Origin: Bacillota bacterium
GTDB lineage: Bacteria; Bacillota; Clostridia; Christensenellales; Aristaeellaceae
NCBI GenBank assembly: GCA_023425025.1
Contig: JAFADG010000050.1
Location: 56,294-120,293 of the forward strand
Length of the DNA: 64,000 bases
Direction: 5' to 3'
The notes beneath the pieces are model-generated. The model made no database searches and was not told the origin of the DNA. It was given only the letters and a program-made list of their open reading frames with translations. The position numbers were made by a program, and so were the translations under genes. The number at the start of each line of letters is the position of its first letter. Positions within the stretch are counted from its first letter, which is position 1. Below, piece after piece: positions 39,898 to 49,900 of the stretch.

Positions 39898-40608
39898 ATG
39901 AACAAGCTGGAACAGGTATACGAGGGCAAAGCCAAAAAGGTATTCCGCACCGACGATCCCGATGTGTTTATGGTGGATTACAAGGACGATGCCACCGCTT
40001 TCAACGGCCTGAAAAAAGGTTCCATCGCCGGCAAAGGCGTCATTAACAACCGCGTGACCAATCATCTGATGAAGCTGCTGGAAAAGGAGGGCGTGCCTAC
40101 CCACCTGATTCAGGAAATCTCCCCCCGGGAGACGCTGGTGAAAAAGGTGACCATCGTACCGCTGGAAGTGATTGTGCGCAACATCGCGGCCGGCTCCCTT
40201 TCCAAGCGCCTGGGCCTTGCGGAAGGCACGAAACTTTCGAAGACGGTTTTGGAATACTGCTATAAGGATGACGAGCTGGGCGACCCCATGGTCAATGAAT
40301 ACCACATTGCGGCCATGGGCTGGGCGGCAGAAGCGGAGGTTGCGCTCATCGCCGCCTACGCGCTGAAAGTAAACGACATCCTTTCCGCGTATTTGAAAGA
40401 TATGAACATTGAACTGATAGACTTCAAGCTGGAGTTTGGCAAGACCACCGACGGCCAGATTGTTTTGGCGGATGAGATTTCGCCGGATACCTGCCGCTTC
40501 TGGGATACACGCACCGGCGAAAAGCTGGACAAGGACCGTTTCCGCAGGGACCTTGGCGGCGTGGAGGATGCGTACCAGGAGATACTCAAGCGTTTGCTGG
40601 GGGAATAA
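39898..40608 (+). CDS. purC: SAICAR synthase
   Basis: A 236-residue ligase joining aspartate to CAIR with ATP. YEGKAKKVFRTDDPDVFMVD, DDATAFNGLKKGSIAGKGV and PLEVIVRNIAAGSLSKRLGL are family signatures; LIDFKLEFGKT and LADEISPDTCRFWD close the active site. ATG 39898 follows AGGAGG by 9 bases; upstream ATGs are too close to it or overlap purE. purF starts directly after its stop. Confidence 0.96.
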   Translation: MNKLEQVYEGKAKKVFRTDDPDVFMVDYKDDATAFNGLKKGSIAGKGVINNRVTNHLMKLLEKEGVPTHLIQEISPRETLVKKVTIVPLEVIVRNIAAGSLSKRLGLAEGTKLSKTVLEYCYKDDELGDPMVNEYHIAAMGWAAEAEVALIAAYALKVNDILSAYLKDMNIELIDFKLEFGKTTDGQIVLADEISPDTCRFWDTRTGEKLDKDRFRRDLGGVEDAYQEILKRLLGE

Positions 40609-42051
40609 ATGAAACAGCTTTCGATGGACGCAAAAATCCACGAGGAATGCGGCGTGTTCGGCATCTGGCGCAAGGATGACGGCGGTGTCATCGCTCCTGC
40701 CTACCACGCGCTGTATGCCCTGCAGCACAGGGGACAGGAAAGCTGCGGCATTGCGGTCAATGCAAGCGGTGTCATCACCTGCCATAAGGATGTGGGGCTG
40801 GTGAACGACGTGTTTACAGCCGAGGTGCTGCGCGGCATGAAGGATGGCCAGGCCGCGGTGGGCCACTGCCGCTATGCCACCACCGGCTCCCACAACGCGG
40901 GCAACGCCCAGCCGCTGCTGGTGAACCACTTAAAGGGCGGCATGGCCTTGTGCCATAACGGCAACCTGGTCAACGCCACGGAGCTAAGGGAAGCGCTGGA
41001 GGAAAAGGGCGCCATCTTTCACACCACCTCCGATACGGAGGTGATTGCCTACACCATCACCCAGGAGCGCATCGGCGCCGGCTCCATTGAAGAAGCCGTC
41101 AGCCGCTGCATGGAGCGGATCAAGGGCGCTTATTCCATTGTGCTCATGAGCCCGCAAAAGGTGATCGCGGCCCGTGATCCGCTGGGCTTTCGGCCGCTGT
41201 GCGTCGGCCGCATCGGCGAGGGCGGGTATGTGTTTGCCAGCGAGACCTGCGCCCTGGATGCCATTGGCGCAGAGTTTATACGGGATGTGCTGCCCGGCGA
41301 GATCGTGATCGCCGGCGAACAGGGCCTCACCAGCATCCCGCCCAAAGAGACACAAAAGCGCAGCCTGTGCGTGTTTGAGTTTATCTATTTCTCCAGGCCG
41401 GATTCGGTGATCGACGGTTCCAGCGTGCACGTGGCCAGGCTTCGGGCCGGGGCCTTCCTGGCGCTGGAGCATCCCGTGCAGGCGGACGTGGTGGTGGGCG
41501 TGCCGGATTCGGGCATCGACGCCGCCATCGGCTATTCCCGGCAAAGCGGCATCCCCTACGGCATGGGCTTTATCAAAAACAAGTATATCGGCCGCACCTT
41601 TATCCAGCCGGAACAGGCGCTGCGCCAGCGCTCCGTCAACATCAAGCTGAATGTCATCACTTCCACCGTAAAGGGAAAGCGCGTGGTACTGGTGGACGAT
41701 TCCGTGGTCCGGGGCACCACCAGCGCCAGGATCGTAAAGCTTTTGCGGGATGCGGGGGCTTTGGAGGTGCATCTGCGCCTGTCCGCGCCGCCGTTCAAGC
41801 ACCCCTGCTACTTCGGCACGGACATTGATTCCACGGAAAACCTGCTGGCCCACAACCACACGGTGGAAGAGATGCGCGAGATCATCGGCGTGGACAGCCT
41901 GGGCTTTTTGAACACCTCCTTTTTGGACAAGCTGGCCGACCATCCCTGCGGCGGCTTTTGCACCGCCTGCTTTACGGGGGATTACCCGGTGCCGCCGCCT
42001 GCTGTTACGAAAAAATCCAGGTTCGAGACGCCCATCACCGATAAAGAATAA
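40609..42051 (+). CDS. purF: Amidophosphoribosyltransferase
   Basis: A 480-residue enzyme making phosphoribosylamine from PRPP and glutamine, the committed step. The 13-residue propeptide MKQLSMDAKIHEE precedes Cys14 of CGVFGIW, the N-terminal nucleophile. The phosphoribosyltransferase site reads RVVLVDDSVVRGTTSARIV. Cysteines in KRSLCVFEF, KHPCYFG and GGFCTACFTG match the 4Fe-4S ligands of the Bacillus enzyme, so it should be oxygen-sensitive. Confidence 0.97.
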   Translation: MKQLSMDAKIHEECGVFGIWRKDDGGVIAPAYHALYALQHRGQESCGIAVNASGVITCHKDVGLVNDVFTAEVLRGMKDGQAAVGHCRYATTGSHNAGNAQPLLVNHLKGGMALCHNGNLVNATELREALEEKGAIFHTTSDTEVIAYTITQERIGAGSIEEAVSRCMERIKGAYSIVLMSPQKVIAARDPLGFRPLCVGRIGEGGYVFASETCALDAIGAEFIRDVLPGEIVIAGEQGLTSIPPKETQKRSLCVFEFIYFSRPDSVIDGSSVHVARLRAGAFLALEHPVQADVVVGVPDSGIDAAIGYSRQSGIPYGMGFIKNKYIGRTFIQPEQALRQRSVNIKLNVITSTVKGKRVVLVDDSVVRGTTSARIVKLLRDAGALEVHLRLSAPPFKHPCYFGTDIDSTENLLAHNHTVEEMREIIGVDSLGFLNTSFLDKLADHPCGGFCTACFTGDYPVPPPAVTKKSRFETPITDKE

Positions 42052-42066
42052 GCGGGGGATTTGCCG

Positions 42067-43101
42067 ATGAAGAGCGAGAGTGAAAGCTACAAGGCCGCGG
42101 GTGTGGACATCACCGCAGGCTACAAAGCTGTTGAATTGATGAAAAACCACGTAGCAAGAACGCTGATTCCGGGTGCCTTAAGCGGCATCGGCGGGTTTGG
42201 CGGGCTGTTTGAGCTGGATGTGGAGGGCATGAAAAGGCCCGTACTGGTATCCGGCACCGACGGCGTGGGCACCAAGCTGAAAATTGCTTTTTTGATGGAC
42301 AAGCATGACACCGTGGGCATCGACTGCGTGGCCATGTGTGTCAATGATGTCGTTTGCTGCGGCGCCAGGCCCCTGTTCTTTTTGGACTATGTGGCAGTCG
42401 GCAAGAACCTGCCCGAGCGGGTGGCCGCCATCGTGGCCGGCGTGGCGGAAGGCTGCGTGCAGGCCGGCTGCGCGCTCATCGGCGGCGAGACGGCGGAGAT
42501 GCCGGGCTTTTACCCGGAAGACGAATATGATCTGGCAGGCTTTTCCGTGGGTGTGGTGGACAAGGAAAAAATACTCGACAACGAAAAGACGAAGGCCGGC
42601 GACGTGCTGCTTGCGCTGCCCTCCTCCGGCGTGCATTCCAACGGCTTTTCCCTGGTGCGCAGGGTCTTCCATGTGGAGGGCGACTGCATGCACCGGTATC
42701 AAACGGAGCTGCAAAAGTCCCTGGGGGAAGAACTACTGACGCCCACCCGGATTTACGTAAAGCCCATACTGGCGCTTTTAAAGGAAGTGGACGTACGTGG
42801 CATATCCCATATCACCGGTGGCGGGTTCTTCGAGAATATTCCGCGGGCCTTGCCCCGTGGGCTTTGCGCCCGCATTGAGAAAGCGGCCGTGAAGACGCCG
42901 GCTATCTTCCGTTTGATTAGGTCCACCGGCAGCATCCCGGAGCGCGACATGTTCAACACCTTCAACATGGGCGTGGGCATGTGTGTGACCGTGCCCAAAG
43001 ACCAGGCCGACAAGGCGCTTGCGCTTTTACATGCTCAGGGGGAAGCGGCGTACATCATCGGCGAAGTGGCCCCGGGAGAGGACGGCGTGCAGCTATGGTA
43101 A
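42067..43101 (+). CDS. purM: Phosphoribosylformylglycinamidine cyclo-ligase (AIR synthase)
   Basis: A 344-residue ATP-dependent enzyme closing the imidazole ring. DITAGYKAVELMKNHVARTL, VSGTDGVGTKLKIAF, GGETAEMPGFY and HITGGGFFENIPRALP are diagnostic. ATG 42067 follows GGGGGATTTG; an earlier TTG at 42061 overlaps that site. It overlaps purN by 7 bases. Confidence 0.97.
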   Translation: MKSESESYKAAGVDITAGYKAVELMKNHVARTLIPGALSGIGGFGGLFELDVEGMKRPVLVSGTDGVGTKLKIAFLMDKHDTVGIDCVAMCVNDVVCCGARPLFFLDYVAVGKNLPERVAAIVAGVAEGCVQAGCALIGGETAEMPGFYPEDEYDLAGFSVGVVDKEKILDNEKTKAGDVLLALPSSGVHSNGFSLVRRVFHVEGDCMHRYQTELQKSLGEELLTPTRIYVKPILALLKEVDVRGISHITGGGFFENIPRALPRGLCARIEKAAVKTPAIFRLIRSTGSIPERDMFNTFNMGVGMCVTVPKDQADKALALLHAQGEAAYIIGEVAPGEDGVQLW

Positions 43102-43709
43102 AGGCAGCTGTGCTGGTGTCCGGCGACGGCACCAACTTGCAGGCCATTTTGGATGCCAAGGCGGAAGGCCATATTCCTCACGGTGAAATTGCCCTGGTCC
43201 TTTCCAACCGGGAAAACGCCTATGCCCTTGAGCGGGCGCGCTTGGGCGGCATACCCGCCTGCGTGGTGAAAAAGGAAAAGGGGATGGACCCCAATGCCTA
43301 CGGGGAACTGCTTTTGGAAAAGCTATCTGAGTATCATATTGAATTCATTGCGCTGGCAGGGTTTATGACCATTCTGCCGGAAAATTTTATCAGGGCGTTT
43401 GAGGGCCGCATTATCAACGTGCATCCAAGCCTTATCCCCTCTTTTTGCGGGGCGGGGTATTACGGCCTGAAGGTGCACGAGGCGGCCCTTGCCCATGGCG
43501 TGAAGGTCACGGGCGCCACCGTGCATTACGTAAACGAGATCCCGGACGGGGGAAAGATCATCGCCCAAAAGGCGGTGGACGTGCTGCCGGAGGACACGCC
43601 CGAAACGCTGCAAAAGCGCGTGATGATACAGGCGGAATGGCAGCTTTTGCCCAAAGCGGTGGAGGATTGCTGCCGGGCGCTTTTGATACAAAGGAGGGCG
43701 GTTGTCTGA
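43095..43709 (+). CDS. purN: Phosphoribosylglycinamide formyltransferase
   Basis: A 204-residue folate-dependent transformylase. AVLVSGDGTNLQAILDA is the phosphate-binding start, ALAGFMTILPENFIRAFEGR and NVHPSLIPSF contain the catalytic Asn-x-His-Pro-Ser, and VHYVNEIPDGGKII the catalytic Asp. In most homologs the last Pro is followed by x-F-x-G; here it is SFCGAGYY. It overlaps purM by 7 bases and purO by 1. Confidence 0.96.
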   Translation: MVKAAVLVSGDGTNLQAILDAKAEGHIPHGEIALVLSNRENAYALERARLGGIPACVVKKEKGMDPNAYGELLLEKLSEYHIEFIALAGFMTILPENFIRAFEGRIINVHPSLIPSFCGAGYYGLKVHEAALAHGVKVTGATVHYVNEIPDGGKIIAQKAVDVLPEDTPETLQKRVMIQAEWQLLPKAVEDCCRALLIQRRAVV

Positions 43710-44416
43710 TGCCTGCCGATTTGTTTTCCTTATTAAAAAGCAACGCGTATCCCGGCCGCGGCATTGTGCTTGGCCGGACCCAAAAGCACGCGGTCATCGC
43801 GTATTTTATCATGGGCCGCAGCGAGAACAGCCGCAACCGGATGTTTGTTCCCTGTGAGGACGGCATCCGCACGGAAGCCTTTGATCCCGCAAAGCTTTCC
43901 GACCCATCCCTGATTATTTACGCTCCGGTCCGCGTGCTGGGTGAAAGAACCGTTGTTACCAACGGCGACCAGACGGATACGGTGGTGGAATTTTTCAAAA
44001 ACGGCGATGCCTTTGAACAGGCCATCAGAACCCGCACCTTTGAGCCGGACGCGCCGAATTATACCCCCCGCATCAGCGGCGTGATCAGGGTGTGGGAGGG
44101 CACTTGCGCTTACCGTCTTTCTATCATAAAGAGCGATCATGGCAATCCTGACGCCGTGCAGCGGTTTTTCTTTGAATATCCGGCTCCAGTTATTGGACAG
44201 GGGCATTTTATCCATACCTACCGCTGCGACGGCAGTCCGATCCCTTCCTTTGAAGGGGAGCCCGTATGCGTTTCCATACCGGATTGCATGGAGGATTTTG
44301 CAAATTACTTGTGGGATAGCCTGAACCCTGACAACAAGGTATCGCTTTTTGTGCGGTATATCCTGCTGGCTGGCGGCGAGGCGCAAACCATGATCTTCAA
44401 CAAAAATCAAAAGTAA
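43709..44416 (+). CDS. purO: IMP cyclohydrolase, PurO family
   Basis: A 235-residue enzyme closing FAICAR to IMP, the last step. YPGRGIVLGRTQKHAVIAYF followed by IMGRSENSRNR is the PurO signature, and VVTNGDQTDTV follows. It replaces the cyclohydrolase half of the usual bifunctional PurH and is best known from archaea. It starts in a TGATG overlap with the purN stop, with GGAGGGCGG upstream, and is followed by a stand-alone AICAR transformylase. Confidence 0.92.
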   Translation: MPADLFSLLKSNAYPGRGIVLGRTQKHAVIAYFIMGRSENSRNRMFVPCEDGIRTEAFDPAKLSDPSLIIYAPVRVLGERTVVTNGDQTDTVVEFFKNGDAFEQAIRTRTFEPDAPNYTPRISGVIRVWEGTCAYRLSIIKSDHGNPDAVQRFFFEYPAPVIGQGHFIHTYRCDGSPIPSFEGEPVCVSIPDCMEDFANYLWDSLNPDNKVSLFVRYILLAGGEAQTMIFNKNQK

Positions 44417-44428
44417 GCGGGGGATAGC

Positions 44429-45607
44429 ATGATGCCTGACAAACTGGCGTTGAAATATGGCTGCAATCCGAACCAAAAGCCGGCACGGGTGTTTGTGAAA
44501 GACGGAGAACTGCCCATCAAGGTGCTGGGCGGCAGGCCCGGTTATATCAATTTGCTGGACGCGCTGAACGGCTGGCAGCTGGTGCGAGAGTTGAAGCTGG
44601 CCACCGGCCTTCCCGCCGCGGCATCCTTCAAGCATGTCAGCCCGGCCGGCGCGGCGGTGGGCCTGTCCCTTGACGACGTACTCAAAAAGATCTATTTCGT
44701 GGGCAACAAGCCCCTGTCGCCTTTGGCCTGCGCCTATGCCCGGGCCAGGGGCGCGGACCGTATGTCCTCCTTTGGCGACTTTATCGCCTTGTCCGATGTT
44801 TGCGATGCGGAAACGGCAAACCTGATCAAGCCGGAGGTCTCCGATGGCGTGATCGCCCCGGGCTTTTTGCCGGAAGCGCTGGCGATTTTACAGGCCAAGC
44901 GCAACGGCGCTTACAACATTGTGGAAATTGACCCTGATTATGTTCCCAGCCCCATAGAGCAAAAGGATGTGTTCGGCGTCACCTTCGAGCAGGGCCGGAA
45001 TGAACTGAAAATCGATGAGGCACTGCTTCAAAATATCGTGACGCAGAACAAGGCTTTGTCCACGGAGGCGAAGCGGGACTTAACTATTTCGCTGATCACC
45101 CTCAAGTACACCCAGTCCAACTCCGTATGCTTCGCAAAGAACGGCCAGGTGATCGGCGTGGGCGCAGGGCAGCAGTCCCGCATTCACTGCACGCGGCTGG
45201 CCGGCAGCAAGGCCGACAACTGGTGGCTGAGGCAGCATGAAAAAGTGCTGTCACTGCCCTTTACCGATAAACTTGGCCGCCCGGACAGGGATAACACCAT
45301 TGACCTGTATATCTCCGACGACTGCGGCGATGTATTGGAGGAGGGCAAATGGCAGCAATTCTTTGCTGTCCGGCCGGAACCGCTGACGCCGGCGGAGCGC
45401 AGGGAATGGCTCGAAATGCTTAGCGGCGTATCCCTGGGCAGCGATGCCTTTTTCCCCTTTGGGGATAATATTCAAAGGGCTCATCGCAGCGGCGTCCAAT
45501 ATGTGGCCCAGCCCGGCGGTTCGGTGCGGGACGACCAAGTGATTGCAACCTGCGATGGCTTCAACATGGTGATGTGCTTTACGGGCATCCGCCTGTTCCA
45601 TCATTGA
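44429..45607 (+). CDS. purV: Stand-alone AICAR transformylase (PurH C-terminal type)
   Basis: A 392-residue enzyme that formylates AICAR to FAICAR. LKYGCNPNQKPARVF, AASFKHVSPAGAAVG (catalytic Lys-His), YARARGADRMSSFGDFIALS and SNSVCFAKNGQVIGVGAGQQ are PurH transformylase motifs; the N-terminal cyclohydrolase domain is absent. PurO encoded just upstream supplies that activity. ATG 44429 or 44432 both suit the GGGGGA site. The name PurV is used for this single-function form. Confidence 0.92.
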   Translation: MMPDKLALKYGCNPNQKPARVFVKDGELPIKVLGGRPGYINLLDALNGWQLVRELKLATGLPAAASFKHVSPAGAAVGLSLDDVLKKIYFVGNKPLSPLACAYARARGADRMSSFGDFIALSDVCDAETANLIKPEVSDGVIAPGFLPEALAILQAKRNGAYNIVEIDPDYVPSPIEQKDVFGVTFEQGRNELKIDEALLQNIVTQNKALSTEAKRDLTISLITLKYTQSNSVCFAKNGQVIGVGAGQQSRIHCTRLAGSKADNWWLRQHEKVLSLPFTDKLGRPDRDNTIDLYISDDCGDVLEEGKWQQFFAVRPEPLTPAERREWLEMLSGVSLGSDAFFPFGDNIQRAHRSGVQYVAQPGGSVRDDQVIATCDGFNMVMCFTGIRLFHH

Positions 45608-45620
45608 TAGGGGGATGCAT

Positions 45621-46901
45621 ATGAGACTGTTGCTGGTGGGCGGCGGCGGCCGGGAGCACGCCATGCTGAAGAGACTTACAGAAAATCCTTCCGTCACGGA
45701 AATCTATGCCCTGCCCGGCAACGGCGGCATGGCGGGGGACGCGGTTTGCGTGCCCATCCGGGCGACGGATGTAAAGGCCATTGCCGCCTTTGCCAAGGAA
45801 AAGGCAGTGGATTTTGTGGTGGTCGCGCCGGATGATCCACTGTGCCTGGGCCTGGTCGATCTTTTGCAAGTCGAGGGCATACCGGCTTTTGGGCCTGATC
45901 AAAAGGCGGCCATGATCGAAGGCAGCAAGGTGTTCAGCAAAGGGATGATGAAAAAATACGGCATCCCTACCGCGGCGTATGAAGTGTTTGACGATGCCGC
46001 GGCGGCAAAATGTTACTTGGCTGCTTGTACATATCCCGTTGTTATCAAGGCTGATGGGCTTGCTCTGGGCAAGGGCGTGCTGATTTGCCAAAGCGTTCAT
46101 GAGGCGGAAGATGCTATTCGCTCCATCATGGAGGAAAGGGTGTTTGGGGCATCCGGCAGCCAGGTGGTGGTGGAGGAATTTTTGATTGGGCCCGAGGTTT
46201 CGGTGCTTTGCTTTACCGATGGCAAAACGATAAAGCCCATGGTATCCTCCATGGACCATAAGCGGGCGCTGGACCATGACGAAGGCCTGAATACCGGCGG
46301 CATGGGCGCCATTGCCCCGAATCCGTACTATACAACTGAAATAGCGGAATACTGCATGCGGGAGATTTTTCTTCCAACCATACAGGCCATGAACAAAGAA
46401 GGCCGCACTTTCCGTGGCTGCCTGTACTTTGGGCTGATGCTGACGGGACAAGGCCCCAAGGTTATTGAATACAACTGCCGCTTTGGCGACCCGGAAACCC
46501 AGGCGGTGCTGCCGCTTTTGCAAAGCGACCTTTTGACCATTATGCAGGCGACTGCAAACGGCACGCTGCACGAAACCGAGGTTGTTTTCTCCAATCAAGC
46601 CTCCTGCTGCGTGGTGCTGACCAGTGGCGGGTATCCCAAGGCTTATGAAACCGGCAAGGTAATCATAGGCTTGGATACGCTAGAGAAGACAGGCGCACAT
46701 TGCTTTCACGCCGGGACCAAGCGCCTGGAGGATGGGAAAGTTGTCACCTCCGGCGGCCGGGTGCTGAATATCACCGCCACGGCGGAGACGCTGGCGGAAG
46801 CGGTGGAAAAAGCCTACCGGGCGGCGGAGCAGGTATCTTTTGAGAACATGCATATGCGCCATGATATTGGGTCGCGTGCCCTGAACGCCACCAATTGCTA
46901 A
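45621..46901 (+). CDS. purD: Phosphoribosylamine-glycine ligase (GAR synthetase)
   Basis: A 426-residue ATP-grasp enzyme. MRLLLVGGGGREHAMLKRL is the N-terminal substrate loop, VVIKADGLALGKGVLIC the ATP-grasp lysine region and NCRFGDPETQAVLPLL the metal-binding motif. ATG 45621 is chosen because GGGGG then lies 6 bases upstream; ATG 45615 abuts it. It adds glycine to phosphoribosylamine. Confidence 0.96.
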   Translation: MRLLLVGGGGREHAMLKRLTENPSVTEIYALPGNGGMAGDAVCVPIRATDVKAIAAFAKEKAVDFVVVAPDDPLCLGLVDLLQVEGIPAFGPDQKAAMIEGSKVFSKGMMKKYGIPTAAYEVFDDAAAAKCYLAACTYPVVIKADGLALGKGVLICQSVHEAEDAIRSIMEERVFGASGSQVVVEEFLIGPEVSVLCFTDGKTIKPMVSSMDHKRALDHDEGLNTGGMGAIAPNPYYTTEIAEYCMREIFLPTIQAMNKEGRTFRGCLYFGLMLTGQGPKVIEYNCRFGDPETQAVLPLLQSDLLTIMQATANGTLHETEVVFSNQASCCVVLTSGGYPKAYETGKVIIGLDTLEKTGAHCFHAGTKRLEDGKVVTSGGRVLNITATAETLAEAVEKAYRAAEQVSFENMHMRHDIGSRALNATNC

Positions 46902-46915
46902 AAGGGGGAAACAGC

Positions 46916-49900
46916 ATGCCTGTTTTTCGTTTGTATGTGGAGAAAAAAGCGCCCTATGCCGTAGAGGCGGCGCACCTGAAAGAGGAAATCGCAAGCCTTC
47001 TGAATATCAAAAGCGTTGCCTCCCTGCGGCTTTTTAACCGTTATGATGTGGAGGGCATTGATCAAAGCTTGTTTGAAACCTGCAAGCCCATCGTGTTTTA
47101 TGAGCCGCAATTGGATATCCCTTATGATGCGCTGCCTGTAACGGGCGGGGTGGTGTTTGCCGTGGAATCCCTGCCCGGCCAGTTCGACCAGCGGGCGGAT
47201 TCCTGCGCCGAGTGCATTCAATTGGTATCCCAGGGCGAGCGGCCTGCGGTGCGGGCGGCCAAGGTGTATCTGCTGGGCGGCCATCCAACGGAGGAAGAAA
47301 TACAAAAAATCAAAAAATATGTGATCAACCCTGTGGAAAGCCGGGAAGCATCGCTGCAAACGCGGAATACCCTGCAAACAACTTATCCCGAGCCGGAGGA
47401 TATTGAGGTGCTTCGCGGTTTCCGCAAGCTGGACAGGGACGCGGTCAGGGAATTTGTCTCCAAATACGGCCTGGCCATGGATGAAGACGACCTGCTGTTT
47501 TGCCAGGAATATTTCGTATCCGAAAACCGGGACCCCAGCCTCACGGAAATCCGCATGATCGACACCTATTGGTCGGACCATTGCCGGCATACCACCTTTT
47601 TGACCGTTCTGGAAGAAGTGAAAATCGAAAAAGAGCAGGTGGAAAAGGCGTTCCTGCGCTATTTAAAGCTGCGGGAAACGGTGCATGAGGGGAAAGACAA
47701 GCCCATCACCCTCATGGACATCGCCACCATCGGCGCGAAATATTTAAAGCGCCAGGGGCGGCTACCCAACCTGGACGTGTCGGAGGAGATCAACGCCTGC
47801 TCCATTGAAATCACCGTGGATGTGGACGGCAAGCCGGAGCCTTGGCTTTTGATGTTTAAAAACGAGACCCACAACCATCCCACCGAGATCGAGCCCTTTG
47901 GCGGCGCGGCCACCTGTATCGGCGGCGCGATCCGCGATCCCTTGTCCGGCCGTACCTATGTGTACCAGGCCATGCGGGTGACCGGCGCGGCGGACCCTCT
48001 GACCCCTATGGATCAAACGCTGCCGGGCAAGCTGCCCCAGCGCAGATTGACCACCACCGCGGCGGCGGGCTACAGCTCCTACGGCAACCAGATTGGCCTG
48101 GCCACCGGCTTTGTGGATGAAATCTACCATCCGGGCTATGTGGCCAAGCGCATGGAGATCGGCGCGGTCGTGGGCGCCGCTCCCAAGGAAAACGTGCGCA
48201 GGGAAACGCCCGCACCTGGCGATGTGGTGGTGCTGCTGGGCGGCCGCACCGGCCGGGATGGCTGCGGCGGGGCCACCGGCTCCTCCAAATCCCACAAGCT
48301 GACCAGTATCGAGACCTGCGGCGCCCAGGTGCAAAAGGGCAACGCCCCTACCGAGCGCAAGCTGCAAAGGCTGTTTCGGAATCCCGCCGTTACCCGCATG
48401 ATCAAGCGCTGCAACGACTTTGGGGCCGGCGGCGTATCCGTGGCTATCGGGGAACTGGCCGACGGGCTGGATATCGATTTGGATGCCGTGCCCAAGAAGT
48501 ACGAAGGGCTCAACGGTACGGAACTGGCCATCTCCGAAAGCCAGGAGCGCATGGCGGTGGTCCTGGCACAAGCAGATGCGCCCGCTTTCCTGGAGGAAGC
48601 CCGCAAGGAAAACATAGAAGCCACCATCGTGGCAAAGGTGAAGGCGGACAAACGCCTGACCATGACCTGGCGCGGCAAAACCCTGGTGGATTTGTCCAGA
48701 ACATTCCTGAATTCCAACGGGGCCAGGAAGCGCGCCGCCGCGCTGGTTGCAAAAGAGGAGAAAAAGCCTTGGACCATGCCCGGCGGAACCTTTGCCCAAA
48801 AGCTTTCCGCTTTGATGGCTGATTTGAATGTTTGCAGCAAGAAGGGCCTGGTGGAACGGTTCGATTCCACCATCGGCGCGGCAACTGTGGTCATGCCCTT
48901 TGGCGGCCGGCATCAGCTGACGCCGGTGCAAGCCATGGTGGCCAAGCTGCCCCTTACGCATGGCACAACCTCCACCTGCTCCGGCATGGCCTATGGCTTT
49001 AACCCCTATTTGTCCGAGCAAAGCCCTTACGAAGGTGCGTACCTGGCGGTGGCGGAAAGCCTGGCCAAGCTTGCGGCCGCGGGCTTTTCCCGCAGGGATG
49101 CCTATTTGACCTTTCAGGAATACTTTGAGCGCCTTAATACAAAGGCCGAGCAATGGGGAAAGCCCCTGGCGGCGCTCCTGGGCGCGCTGGATGCGCAGCT
49201 TAACTTCCAGGTAGCTGCCATCGGCGGCAAGGACAGCATGTCCGGTTCCTTTGAAAACCTGGATGTGCCGCCGACCCTGGTTTCCTTTGCCGTAGCGCCC
49301 GGAAAAGTGGAATTTGCGACCACGCCGGAGTTCAAACAGCCCGGCCATAAGGTGGCGCTGCTTTCCGCCGATCCCATTGCCGATCCGGAAGCGTTTGCAA
49401 AGGTGCTGGATAGGGTGGAAGACCTGATCAGGGAGAAAAAGGCCGTATCCGCTTGGGCGGTGGGCTTTGGCGGCATCGCCGAGGGCCTTGTGAAGATGGC
49501 CTTGGGCAATCGCATCGGGTTTGAACTTAATGACGCCTTTACTGGCGATCTGTTTGCCTGGCGGTATGGCAGCTTTATATTGGAACTGGGCGAAGATATC
49601 AGCGAGGGGGAGGCCCTGGGCTGCACCACCGAAAGCTATACAATGAATGCCTACGGCGAAACCGTTGACCTGGCTGTCATTCAGGAAGCCTGGGAAAGCA
49701 AGCTGGAAAGCGTGTTTCCCTATAGAAGCAAACAGAAGGTTGACAAGCCGGAAGTTTTCTCCTATGCTGTGGAAGGGCGCGTGAAGCCCAAAACCGCCAT
49801 CGCCCGGCCCAGGGCGTTCATACCCGTGTTCCCCGGCACCAACTGCGAGGTGGATACCCTGCGGGCATTAAACCGTGCCGGGGCGGACGCCGACGTGTTT

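Noticed and set aside
47762..49348. 528-residue minus-strand open frame inside purL
   Set aside because: It is the reverse of a strongly conserved PurL region and has no recognisable sequence.
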